This document shows, one piece after another, positions 8,828 through 16,072 of a stretch of DNA of 64,000 nucleotides. Source of the stretch: CALINF01 sp039980455 (GTDB taxonomy: Bacteria; Pseudomonadota; Gammaproteobacteria; Pseudomonadales; Halieaceae); assembly GCA_039980455.1 (NCBI GenBank), contig JBDXCG010000004.1:682001-746000 (forward strand), written 5' to 3'. Below the pieces are notes generated by a model. The model did not search any database. It was not told the DNA's origin and was given only the letters and a program-made list of their open reading frames with translations. Each line of letters begins with the position of its first letter. Position 1 is the first letter of the stretch. A program made the position numbers and the translations under genes.

Positions 8828-8993
8828 CTCAAAGCAATATTGGCGCCCTTGGCCATGCTGCTGTCGTGCACGGCCATGCTACCCACTAGCCCGTTTAGCT
8901 ATAGTTACTTCCAGACGCTACATCCATCCAGGTCCACGGAAGCGTAAAGAACCCCTACCTAGGCCCTCTTTGAGGGTCTTTTTTTTTGCCTGC
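8828..8993 (+). ncRNA. Candidate small RNA, repeat copy 1
   Basis: This 166-bp block is repeated 267 bp downstream with 8 substitutions and one T-run indel; 8870-8960 is identical in both. It ends in a hairpin (AGGCCCTC, TTT, GAGGGTCT; 8961-8979) followed by T's. Two differences between copies fall in the stem and keep pairing (A-U to G-U, and G-U to G-C), which supports a structured transcript. GGCCATGCT occurs twice within each copy, and ACGCT/AGCGT can close a stem in the 3' half. A 30-codon ORF (8855-8947) runs through it without a ribosome site. No clear promoter was found. Transcription is inferred. Confidence 0.5.
8961..8987 (+). terminator. Rho-independent terminator of repeat copy 1
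   Basis: An 8-bp stem with a three-base loop and nine T's. One G-U pair in the stem is a G-C pair in copy 2. Confidence 0.85.
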
Positions 8994-9094
8994 AATTCGG
9001 CGCAGTAGAGATTGCCGCTGCTTTGAGTATGCAGCAGAGATGTTTGCCAATCTGATTCTTGGTCCGAGAGTGTGTTGCGCGTTGGTCCTATCTA

Positions 9095-9259
9095 CTCAAA
9101 GTAATATTGGCGCTCACGGCCATGCTGCTGTCGTGTACGGCCATGCTACCCACTAGCCCGTTTAGCTATAGTTACTTCCAGACGCTACATCCATCCAGGT
9201 CCACGGAAGCGTAAAGAACCCCTACCTGGGCCCTCCTTGAGGGCCTTTTTTTTGCCTGC
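9095..9259 (+). ncRNA. Candidate small RNA, repeat copy 2
   Basis: Second copy of the block at 8828, same orientation. It has the same 30-codon ORF (9122-9214), whose only difference from copy 1 is a silent TGC/TGT change, and a stronger terminator. The sequences upstream of the two copies differ, apart from a TATCT stretch a few bases before the shared CTCAAAG, so the copies may be expressed under different conditions. Function is unknown. Confidence 0.5.
9228..9253 (+). terminator. Rho-independent terminator of repeat copy 2
   Basis: GGGCCCTC, loop CTT, GAGGGCCT and eight T's. It pairs with one more G-C than copy 1. Confidence 0.88.
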
Positions 9260-9284
9260 GAAAAAGCGTTGGCGAATTGGGAGA

Positions 9285-9590
9285 CTATTCCTCGAGCTCT
9301 CTACGAAGCTGTTCAGTGGCACCTTCATTATTCTGGGCGCTACAACCGCAGGCGCTGGCGATGAGACTCTGCAGTTGATAGCCTTCATAGCTGCCTTCTG
9401 GGCCGCGGCAACTTAACAGGTCTGGGCCCTCACTGATGCACTGAATGGGCCTGTCGTTGTTAGAGCATCTACCCTCAATACCCTGACTGACGCCTATTTG
9501 TATCTCCCGCTTGTCCAAAATGTCACATGCAAGCGCAGGCGCCGAGCTTAGCAATCCAGCAATACCAAAAATGAGTAGACCTTTCTTCAT
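9285..9590 (-). CDS. Small exported cysteine-rich protein of unknown function
   Basis: The ATG at 9590 gives a 101-residue precursor beginning MKKGLLIFGIAGLLSSAPALA, a good signal peptide with an ALA cleavage site. The frame stays open upstream, but that extension has no signal and is unlikely to be translated. The mature protein of about 80 residues has six cysteines, which suggests disulfides in the periplasm, and an acidic C-terminus (EQLRRELEE). I do not recognise a family. It converges on the twin repeat region and is divergent from argO. Confidence 0.6.
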   Translation of the reverse strand: MKKGLLIFGIAGLLSSAPALACDILDKREIQIGVSQGIEGRCSNNDRPIQCISEGPDLLSCRGPEGSYEGYQLQSLIASACGCSAQNNEGATEQLRRELEE

Positions 9591-9775
9591 GTGTGCTTCT
9601 CGCCTCGATGAAACGCTTATCAACCAAACTGTTTTCAATATAGCACAGCCGTTCAGCGGGTTAGCGCATGCTAAACACCGCACTAACTCCGGCGAATCAA
9701 ACGCCCTGTATACTGCTACCCGATGATGTTTCCCATTTTCTTGTCTCAAGCTAGAACGGTGCCGGTGGCTACTTG

Positions 9776-10378
9776 ATGGAGTCGGCGCTGTCTGGGTTTC
9801 TGTTAAGCCTTTCGCTGATTTTGGCGATTGGTCCGCAAAATGCGTTTGTACTGAAGCAAGGACTCAAGAAGCATCACGTTTTCTGGGTGTGTCTGATATG
9901 TTCGTTATCAGATGGCGTACTCATTGCACTGGGCGTTGCAGGTTTTGGCGCACTGGTTGATGCTTTTCCGGCGATTGAAGTCGTTGCCCGGTATGGGGGG
10001 GCTCTGTTTCTAATTGGGTATGGCATCAAAAGCTTTATCAGCGCCTTTCGAACCCGCCATCATCTTGACCCCGCCGGGGAGTTACCCGAAACGCTCACCA
10101 AAACGGTACTTACCTGTCTGGCTTTCTCGTGGCTAAATCCCCATGTGTATCTGGATACCGTGGTGTTGCTCGGGTCTATTGCTACTCAATATGATGGTAT
10201 GTCCCGGCTACACTTTGGGGTGGGGGCGGTGTCTGGTTCGTTCGTATTTTTCTTCAGTCTGGGCTATGGCGCCCGATTTTTGGCGCCACTCTTCCACCGC
10301 CCATCTGCCTGGAAGGTGCTCGACTTTGTGATCGGTCTGATCATGTTTTCAATCGCAGCGTCCCTGCTGCGCAGTTAG
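9776..10378 (+). CDS. argO: LysE/ArgO-type amino acid exporter
   Basis: A 200-residue membrane protein with about six hydrophobic segments. It matches the LysE superfamily: LSLSLILAIGPQNAFVLKQGL near the N-terminus (the GPQNAF motif of ArgO/LysE), FGALVDAFP, and SWLNPHVYLDTVVLLG in the second half. It would export L-arginine or lysine across the inner membrane. The start is ATG 9776; a TTG three bases upstream is in frame. No LysR-type regulator gene lies next to it, unlike many argO loci. Confidence 0.85.
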   Translation: MESALSGFLLSLSLILAIGPQNAFVLKQGLKKHHVFWVCLICSLSDGVLIALGVAGFGALVDAFPAIEVVARYGGALFLIGYGIKSFISAFRTRHHLDPAGELPETLTKTVLTCLAFSWLNPHVYLDTVVLLGSIATQYDGMSRLHFGVGAVSGSFVFFFSLGYGARFLAPLFHRPSAWKVLDFVIGLIMFSIAASLLRS

Positions 10379-10392
10379 CACACGATCAGAGT

Positions 10393-11670
10393 TCACTCAA
10401 CACTGGCAGCCAATGCCTGATCAATGTCTGCGAGGATGTCATCTATATGCTCAATGCCAATAGACAGGCGAACCATTTCTTCTGAGACGCCGGCGGTGGC
10501 GAGTTCCTCGGCATCTAGCTGACGGTGAGTGGTGCTTGCGGGGTGGCAGGCCAATGATTTTGCATCTCCAATATTCACCAGACGGAGAATCAGCTGCAGT
10601 GCGTCGATAAACCGGGCACCCGCTTCGGAACCACCTACTATTCCAAAGCTGATGATGCCTGACGCGCGACCACCACAGATCTTGTCGCAAGTTGCGCGAT
10701 CGGGACTATCGGGTAGCGTGGCGTAGTTAACCCAGTTTACCGCCGGGTGAGCCGATAGATGAGCGGCGACCCGCTCCGCATTTTCGCAGTGACGCTCCAT
10801 ACGTAGCCCCAGTGTCTCTAAGCCTTGCATGATTTGGAAAGCACTTTGCGGTGATAGCGCGGCGCCTGTATTGCGCAGTGGCACGACGCGACACCGGCCT
10901 ATGTAGGCAGCGGCGCCCATCGCTTCGGTATAGACCACGCCGTGGTACGAGGGGTCTGGCGTATTCATGACAGAGAAGCGGTCGTTGTGAGCAGCCCAAT
11001 CAAACTTACCCGAATCTACGATTGCACCACCGATGGTTGTACCGTGGCCGCCGATATATTTGGTTAGTGAGTGCACGACGATATCGGCGCCATGATCGAA
11101 GGCTCTGCACAGATACGGTGTTGCCACCGTATTGTCGACAATAAGTGGCACACCCGCTGCGTGAGCAATCTCGGCCCAGCGCTCTATGTCTACAATGTTG
11201 CCCGCCGGATTGCCGATAGACTCGCAAAAGAGCGCGCGGGTGTTTTCGTCGATCAACGAGGCTGCTTTTTCAAAATCATCTGCCTTGGCAAAGCGAGTTT
11301 CGATACCCTGCCGGGGGAAGGTGTGAGCAAACAGGTTGTAGGTGCCACCATAGAGTTGTGATGTGCTAACGATGTTACTGCCCACCTCGGCTATCGCTTC
11401 GATCGAGTAGCGAATAGCGGCCATGCCCGACGCCACAGCCAGTGCGCCAACGCCACCTTCGAGCTCTGCCAGTCGTTGCTCAAGTACAGCATTGGTCGGG
11501 TTCATGATCCGGCTATAGATGTTTCCGGGCACGGCGAGGTTGAACAAGTCTGCACCGTGCTGGGTGTTGTCAAACGTAAACGATGTTGTCTGGTAGATGG
11601 GCGTTGTTGCGGCGTGTGAGGTGGGGTCGCCCTCGTAGCCCGCATGGAGTGCAATGGTTTCGGGTTTCAT
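10393..11670 (-). CDS. metY: O-acetylhomoserine sulfhydrylase
   Basis: A 425-residue PLP enzyme of the Cys/Met metabolism family. The start at 11670 (MKPETIALHAGYEGDPTS) has AGG about 7 bases upstream; an ORF start at 11709 is less likely. Motifs include YSRIMNPTNAVLEQRLAELEGG, the phosphate-binding SQLYGGTYNLF and the PLP lysine in VHSLTKYIGGHGT. The length and the long insertion before the C-terminal domain fit MetY (direct sulfhydrylation of O-acetylhomoserine to homocysteine) rather than MetB/MetC. It converges with argO with 14 bp between stops and is divergent from the carotenoid oxygenase. Confidence 0.92.
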   Translation of the reverse strand: MKPETIALHAGYEGDPTSHAATTPIYQTTSFTFDNTQHGADLFNLAVPGNIYSRIMNPTNAVLEQRLAELEGGVGALAVASGMAAIRYSIEAIAEVGSNIVSTSQLYGGTYNLFAHTFPRQGIETRFAKADDFEKAASLIDENTRALFCESIGNPAGNIVDIERWAEIAHAAGVPLIVDNTVATPYLCRAFDHGADIVVHSLTKYIGGHGTTIGGAIVDSGKFDWAAHNDRFSVMNTPDPSYHGVVYTEAMGAAAYIGRCRVVPLRNTGAALSPQSAFQIMQGLETLGLRMERHCENAERVAAHLSAHPAVNWVNYATLPDSPDRATCDKICGGRASGIISFGIVGGSEAGARFIDALQLILRLVNIGDAKSLACHPASTTHRQLDAEELATAGVSEEMVRLSIGIEHIDDILADIDQALAASVE

Positions 11671-11863
11671 AGTGTGCCTGCTTGGTTTGGTTTCAGTTTT
11701 CATTCGCATTAAGGGGTGAAGAGCTTAGCAAAGAGTCTCGCCCAGGCGAAACTGTGTTCGCAGATGGGGCAGGGGTGTGAAGATTCGCGCGGATCAAGCG
11801 ATGGAAGATTCTGTGGTTACTGCTAGACTCAGCCAGTTATTGTTGCAGTCACTGGAGAATCTG

Positions 11864-13198
11864 ATGAGCGCCAACCCCTATCTGGAGGGCAACTTTGCCC
11901 CCGTTGAAGACGAACTTACTGCGTTTGACCTGAAAGTCACAGGAGAGCTGCCCAAAGAGCTGGATGGCCGCTTCTTGCGCATTGGACCCAACCCATTAGA
12001 GGCTGACCCCAAGAGTCACCACTGGTTTCTTGGCAGCGGTATGGCGCATGGCCTGCGGCTGCGCGACGGTAAGGCTGAGTGGTTTCGCAGTCGCTACGTA
12101 AGGGATGACAAAGTGGTGGCTGCAAAGGATTGGCCCCCGGTGCCAGGTCCGGTTGGCGCATTGCAACTGGGCGAAGGGATCGCCAATACCAATATTATGT
12201 CTCATGAAGGCAAGACCCTTGCACTAGTGGAGGCCGGGAACCTGCCGGTAGAGTTGGACTACGAATTGGAAACGGTCGAGCGCTGCGATTTTAGTGGAAC
12301 CTTGCCCGGCGGCCTGTCGGCGCACCCCCATTTGGACCCAGACACCGGCGAGCTGCATAGCGCGGTCTATTCGCCACTATGGAACCATATTCAGTATGTG
12401 GTGATTGGTACGGACAATCGGGTTCGCAAAACGGTGGATGTTCCTGTCCCGGGGCAGCCCATGGTGCACGACTGCATGATCACCAAGAATTACTTCATCC
12501 TGCTGGACCTCCCTGTCATTCTCGATTTTGAAGTGGCAGAAGCGGGCTACGGATTACCCTACAAATGGCATCCGGAATATGGTGCCCGGGTCGGGTTGCT
12601 GCCGCGCGAAGGTAGTGCAGAGGATGTTACCTGGCACGAGGTTGAACCGTGCTATGTGTTCCACCCCATGAATGGCTATGAAGACGAGCAGGGTAGGGTG
12701 GTCTTGGACGTGATTCGTCATCACAAGATGTTTGATCAGGATCGTTTGGGCCCGGGTGAGGGCGTATCCACCCTGGATCGCTGGACGATAGATCCCAAGG
12801 TCACTCGCGTGCACGAACAGCGACTCGACGATATGTCGCAGGAGTTTCCGCGTCTTGATGAACGCCTAACCGGCAAACCCTACCGCTTTGGCTACACCGC
12901 CGGATTGGGCGCGGATGTGTCACTGGGTGGTATCAAAAAGCACGACCTGCATACGGGCAGCAGTTATCTGCATAACGAAGGTGACCACAGGGTATTCATG
13001 GAGCCGGTATTCGTACCACGCTCAGCCGATGCTGCTGAAGACGATGGTTGGGTGCTGGCGTATGTTTACGATAAGACGACCGACAAGAGTGATGTCGTGG
13101 TGATTGAAGCTCAGGACTTTGAGAGCGGCCCCATTGCTACCGTGCATCTGCCCAGGCGCGTACCGTTTGGATTCCACGGAAACTGGTCTGCAGGGTAA
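11864..13198 (+). CDS. Carotenoid cleavage oxygenase (RPE65 family)
   Basis: The start at ATG 11864 is preceded by GGAG at good spacing and yields 444 residues (MSANPYLEGNFAPVEDE, then LDGRFLRIGPNPL typical of the family). The four iron-ligand histidines can be placed in the GGLSAHPHLD, MVHDCMITKNYFILLD, YVFHPMNGYED and C-terminal GFHGNW blocks. Such nonheme iron dioxygenases cleave carotenoids, apocarotenoids or stilbenes; the substrate is not evident. No carotenoid biosynthesis or rhodopsin gene is present in this window. It stands alone and is closed by a terminator. Confidence 0.9.
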   Translation: MSANPYLEGNFAPVEDELTAFDLKVTGELPKELDGRFLRIGPNPLEADPKSHHWFLGSGMAHGLRLRDGKAEWFRSRYVRDDKVVAAKDWPPVPGPVGALQLGEGIANTNIMSHEGKTLALVEAGNLPVELDYELETVERCDFSGTLPGGLSAHPHLDPDTGELHSAVYSPLWNHIQYVVIGTDNRVRKTVDVPVPGQPMVHDCMITKNYFILLDLPVILDFEVAEAGYGLPYKWHPEYGARVGLLPREGSAEDVTWHEVEPCYVFHPMNGYEDEQGRVVLDVIRHHKMFDQDRLGPGEGVSTLDRWTIDPKVTRVHEQRLDDMSQEFPRLDERLTGKPYRFGYTAGLGADVSLGGIKKHDLHTGSSYLHNEGDHRVFMEPVFVPRSADAAEDDGWVLAYVYDKTTDKSDVVVIEAQDFESGPIATVHLPRRVPFGFHGNWSAG

Positions 13199-13217
13199 GC
13201 GCTTACTTGTGAAAATT

Positions 13218-13241
13218 GGCCGGCTTTATGCCGGCCTTTTT
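13218..13241 (+). terminator. Terminator between convergent genes
   Basis: GGCCGGC (13218-13224), a five-base loop and GCCGGCC (13230-13236), then TTTTT. The other strand has TTTT after the stem, so it may act in both directions for the carotenoid oxygenase and the converging pyrD-pyrK fusion. Confidence 0.88.
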
Positions 13242-13250
13242 GTTGGAGGT

Positions 13251-14876
13251 TCAGCCGGCCTGAAGGAACGGGCCGTCTACGCACAGGCGTTGACCGTTGG
13301 GGGCGGCACATGCGCCGCAGATACCCACGCCGCACTTAGTCATGTAATCAATCGCACTAAAAATCTGCTCGTCACTGCAGAACTCGCGCTGTACTGCGAT
13401 GGCGGCGTGAACCATAGGCTCCGGCCCGCAGTTGTAAAACACCAGGTCCTTGAGTTCGTCGGCCGACATGTTTTGTAGGCGATCTCGCAATAGCTGCGTC
13501 ACAAAGCCCTGGAAGCCTGCGCTCCCGTCGTCGGTGGCTACATGCACCTTGGCTATCTTCTGACACTCCTCGAGAAAATACAGTCGTTGCGCCGTGCGTG
13601 CGCCAGTGAAGACCTCGGCGTTACCCCAGTCACGAGCAATCTGGTATACCGCGGCAAGACCTGTGCCGCCGGCCACCGCCATGACCTTTTTGCCTTCACC
13701 CGGATCAACGGGGATGCCGTGTGGGCCGCGCACATATGCTTCGGTGCCCACTGGTAAGTCCATCAGTGCGTGGGTGAATTCGCCCACGTCGATCACTACC
13801 AACGAGAAGGGATCATCGGTAAGCGCTGAGAATGGTTTTTCGCCAATACCGGGTAACCACAGGAAGATGAACTCTCCCGCCTGCACATTCACTTTCCGGT
13901 CGAAAGTGAGGATCGTGATGTCCTCGCACACGCGGTGATTGTCGACCAGTGTCACAGGGCGGAAGTCCATATCCACATCGTACTGAACTTGCTTCTCGGC
14001 GCGGTTGCTGTGGTTCTCAAGATCGGCTTCCAGCACCTGGAAGTAATCCGCTATTTCATCGGTGGTCATGCCGATTAACGAAGAGCCGACACCAACTACG
14101 GCTGCACCGGCATCGAAAAAGGCTCTCACATCTGCGGCGCTGCTGACACCGCCACAGCCGATAATCGGCAGGTCACAGACTTCGGCCATTTCCTTGACGC
14201 ACTTTAAGCCAATCGGCAGTACACCTTTACCCGACATGCCGCCGGAACCATTGCTTAACACCGGTTGGCCGTGTGCGGAGGTGTAACCGGGACCAACGGT
14301 ATTGATCGCGCACAGCCCATCTGCACCTGCATCGGCGGCAGCGCGAGCAATTTCACCTATATCGGGCGTGTTCGGTGTTAGCTTGGGAATTACTGGGATG
14401 TCTACGACAGACTTCACCGCCGCGACTATCTCGGCAACTAGTTTTGGGTCTTGTCCCATCGCCATGCCATAGCCTTTGGCGTGTGGGCAGGACAGATTGA
14501 GTTCGATACCGTCGGAAACCGGTGCCAGAATTTGCGCCACGGCGACAAACTCTTCCACGCTGCCGCCGAAAATGGAGGTCAGCAGGAAGCGATCATCGGG
14601 TACATTCAGGGCAGACATTAATTCCAGCGATGCCTCTGCACCCGGATTGGTGAGCCCCACGGCGTTAACAAAACACCCTGGAGCGTACTGGCTCAGCACA
14701 GGCTCCCGATAGCCAAGCTTTGGCTCCAGGCCGATACTCTTGGTGGTGAGCACGCCTACCTGCGGAACGTGATCAAAGAAGTACTGAATGATGGAGGTGG
14801 CTGTCGTTACGATGCCTGAGGGCACGGTAAACGGGCCGGAGAGGGTCTTACCAAAGAATTCTGTAGTCAATTGCAC
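13251..14876 (-). CDS. Fused dihydroorotate dehydrogenase (class 1B-like) and PyrK-like electron transfer subunit
   Basis: A 541-residue protein with two parts. Residues 1-300 are an FMN TIM barrel with VLTTKS (K46), AVGLTNPG, the NLSCPH block with the class 1 catalytic cysteine C130, IPVIPKLTPN (K165) and GCGGVSSA/VGVGSSL for FMN phosphate. From about residue 310 it is PyrK-like: FRPVTLVDNHRV, AGEFIFLWLPG (flavin), MAVAGGTGLAAVYQIA (NAD) and a C-terminal 2Fe-2S cysteine cluster (CGVGICGACA...LC). In class 1B enzymes these are separate PyrDB and PyrK chains that reduce NAD with dihydroorotate. SCPH also resembles the PreA subunit of dihydropyrimidine dehydrogenase, so pyrimidine reduction is an alternative. 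Confidence 0.82.
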   Translation of the reverse strand: MQLTTEFFGKTLSGPFTVPSGIVTTATSIIQYFFDHVPQVGVLTTKSIGLEPKLGYREPVLSQYAPGCFVNAVGLTNPGAEASLELMSALNVPDDRFLLTSIFGGSVEEFVAVAQILAPVSDGIELNLSCPHAKGYGMAMGQDPKLVAEIVAAVKSVVDIPVIPKLTPNTPDIGEIARAAADAGADGLCAINTVGPGYTSAHGQPVLSNGSGGMSGKGVLPIGLKCVKEMAEVCDLPIIGCGGVSSAADVRAFFDAGAAVVGVGSSLIGMTTDEIADYFQVLEADLENHSNRAEKQVQYDVDMDFRPVTLVDNHRVCEDITILTFDRKVNVQAGEFIFLWLPGIGEKPFSALTDDPFSLVVIDVGEFTHALMDLPVGTEAYVRGPHGIPVDPGEGKKVMAVAGGTGLAAVYQIARDWGNAEVFTGARTAQRLYFLEECQKIAKVHVATDDGSAGFQGFVTQLLRDRLQNMSADELKDLVFYNCGPEPMVHAAIAVQREFCSDEQIFSAIDYMTKCGVGICGACAAPNGQRLCVDGPFLQAG

Positions 14877-15033
14877 GCTCTAGGTTGGCGGTGGGCCGGC
14901 ATTCTGGGTGGCGGCAATTATACTGGCGTTGTTAGGTGGTCTACAATTGCCGCCTGAGCTTATCGTTCTGGCATTGCATGACCGCTAGTGTCTGCTCGGC
15001 CCTTCCTCCCTGCCACCGGAGATCACTTTTACT

Positions 15034-15747
15034 ATGCACGCCCCCGCGAAACAGATGTGGCTAGGTGCGCTGGAAACGCTGCCATTGGTGGTGGCGGCCT
15101 TTCCATTTGGCATCGTGTTTGGCGCGATGGCACACGCCAGCGGCCTATCGTTTGCTGTGTCGGTAGGTATGTCCTCGCTGGTATTTGCTGGTTCCTCGCA
15201 GTTTATCGCGGTCACGCTAATAGCCAGCGCCGCTATTTTACCGGTGATTGTACTTACGGTATTTGTAGTTAACCTTCGCCAGATGCTGTACTCAGCCAAT
15301 CTAATGCACCATGTAGAGCATTGGCCGCAGCCATTGCGCGCTGCATTGGCGTTCTTCCTGACGGATGAAACCTTTGCAGCAGTCACTGACCGCAATAACC
15401 GCCATCCGGGTGAGCCAGGCTTACGCTGGTTTTATGCAGGTTCTGCCGGGTTTATGTACTGCTTTTGGCAGATATCAACCGTGCTGGGCTATACGCTCGG
15501 CGAGCGCATTCCGGGCCTGGCAGACTGGGGCTTGGATGTTGCAATGGTTGTGGCTTTCATCGGTATCGTAGTGCCATCGCTCAAGCGTCGTGCCGACTGG
15601 GGCTGCGCGGCTGTTGCCTTTGTCTCTGCGCTGCTTACCCATAGCTGGCCGCATCAGTCGGGGTTGCTGTTCTCTTCCCTGCTGGCTATTGCTGTGGGGC
15701 TGTGGATGAGCAGGCCAGAGAGTGCGCAGGAGCTGCCCGATGAATGA
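15034..15747 (+). CDS. azlC: Branched-chain amino acid exporter, large subunit (AzlC family)
   Basis: A 237-residue membrane protein with the AzlC signature: LVVAAFPFGIVFGAMAHASGLS, SSLVFAGSSQFIAVTL and VVNLRQMLYSANL, then FLTDETFAA. With AzlD it forms a two-component exporter of branched-chain amino acids or related compounds. GGAG lies some 13 bases before the ATG. The stop codon lies within the start of the azlD gene, an 8-bp overlap. Confidence 0.92.
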   Translation: MHAPAKQMWLGALETLPLVVAAFPFGIVFGAMAHASGLSFAVSVGMSSLVFAGSSQFIAVTLIASAAILPVIVLTVFVVNLRQMLYSANLMHHVEHWPQPLRAALAFFLTDETFAAVTDRNNRHPGEPGLRWFYAGSAGFMYCFWQISTVLGYTLGERIPGLADWGLDVAMVVAFIGIVVPSLKRRADWGCAAVAFVSALLTHSWPHQSGLLFSSLLAIAVGLWMSRPESAQELPDE

Positions 15748-16057
15748 TTGGCTACTGATAGCACTTATGGCATTGGTTACCTTTGTGCCACGTTATCTGC
15801 CGTTTGCACTCGCGGGCAGGGTAAAGTTACCTGCCATGCTGGAACGCGGTCTCGATTTTGTGCCGGTGGCCGTGCTAACAGCCATTATTGCCCAGACCAC
15901 GTTGATACGTGGGGGCGAGCTCGATCTAACTTTAACCAATGCTCATGCAATTGCGGCCGTAGCGGCGTTTGTCACCGCGCTGGTCACGCGACACCTGTTT
16001 CTAACCATAGCCCTTGGGTTGCTGGTGTTCGGCTTAATGAAGCTATTGCTGAGCTAA
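15740..16057 (+). CDS. azlD: Branched-chain amino acid exporter, small subunit (AzlD family)
   Basis: A 105-residue protein with four hydrophobic segments. The start MNDWLLIALMALVTFVPRYLPF at 15740 has AGGAG at 15728-15732, better than an ORF start at 15722. The TFVPRYLP motif and the size are typical of AzlD. Coupled translation with azlC indicates a 1:1 complex in the inner membrane. Confidence 0.9.
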   Translation: MNDWLLIALMALVTFVPRYLPFALAGRVKLPAMLERGLDFVPVAVLTAIIAQTTLIRGGELDLTLTNAHAIAAVAAFVTALVTRHLFLTIALGLLVFGLMKLLLS

Positions 16058-16072
16058 TTACGGTGTGGGTAA

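Larger units (their letters stand above)
8642..9284. other. 643-bp stretch without a convincing protein gene
   Basis: Between the tRNA terminator and the next gene there is no ORF with family resemblance. The stretch holds two hairpins (8720-8765) and two copies of a 166-bp direct repeat (8828-8993 and 9095-9259), each ending in an intrinsic terminator. The spacer between the copies (8994-9094) shows nothing recognisable. Confidence 0.7.

Noticed and set aside
8639..8947. ORF of 102 codons through the tRNA terminator and repeat copy 1
   Set aside because: It starts in the terminator T-run and has no ribosome site or family resemblance; only the last 30 codons are shared with copy 2.
8828..9259. 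Twin repeats as Qrr-like RNAs under LuxO control
   Set aside because: Neither a TYGCA-N3-TGCRA site nor a -24/-12 promoter was found upstream of either copy, and the sequence does not resemble Qrr RNAs as I recall them.
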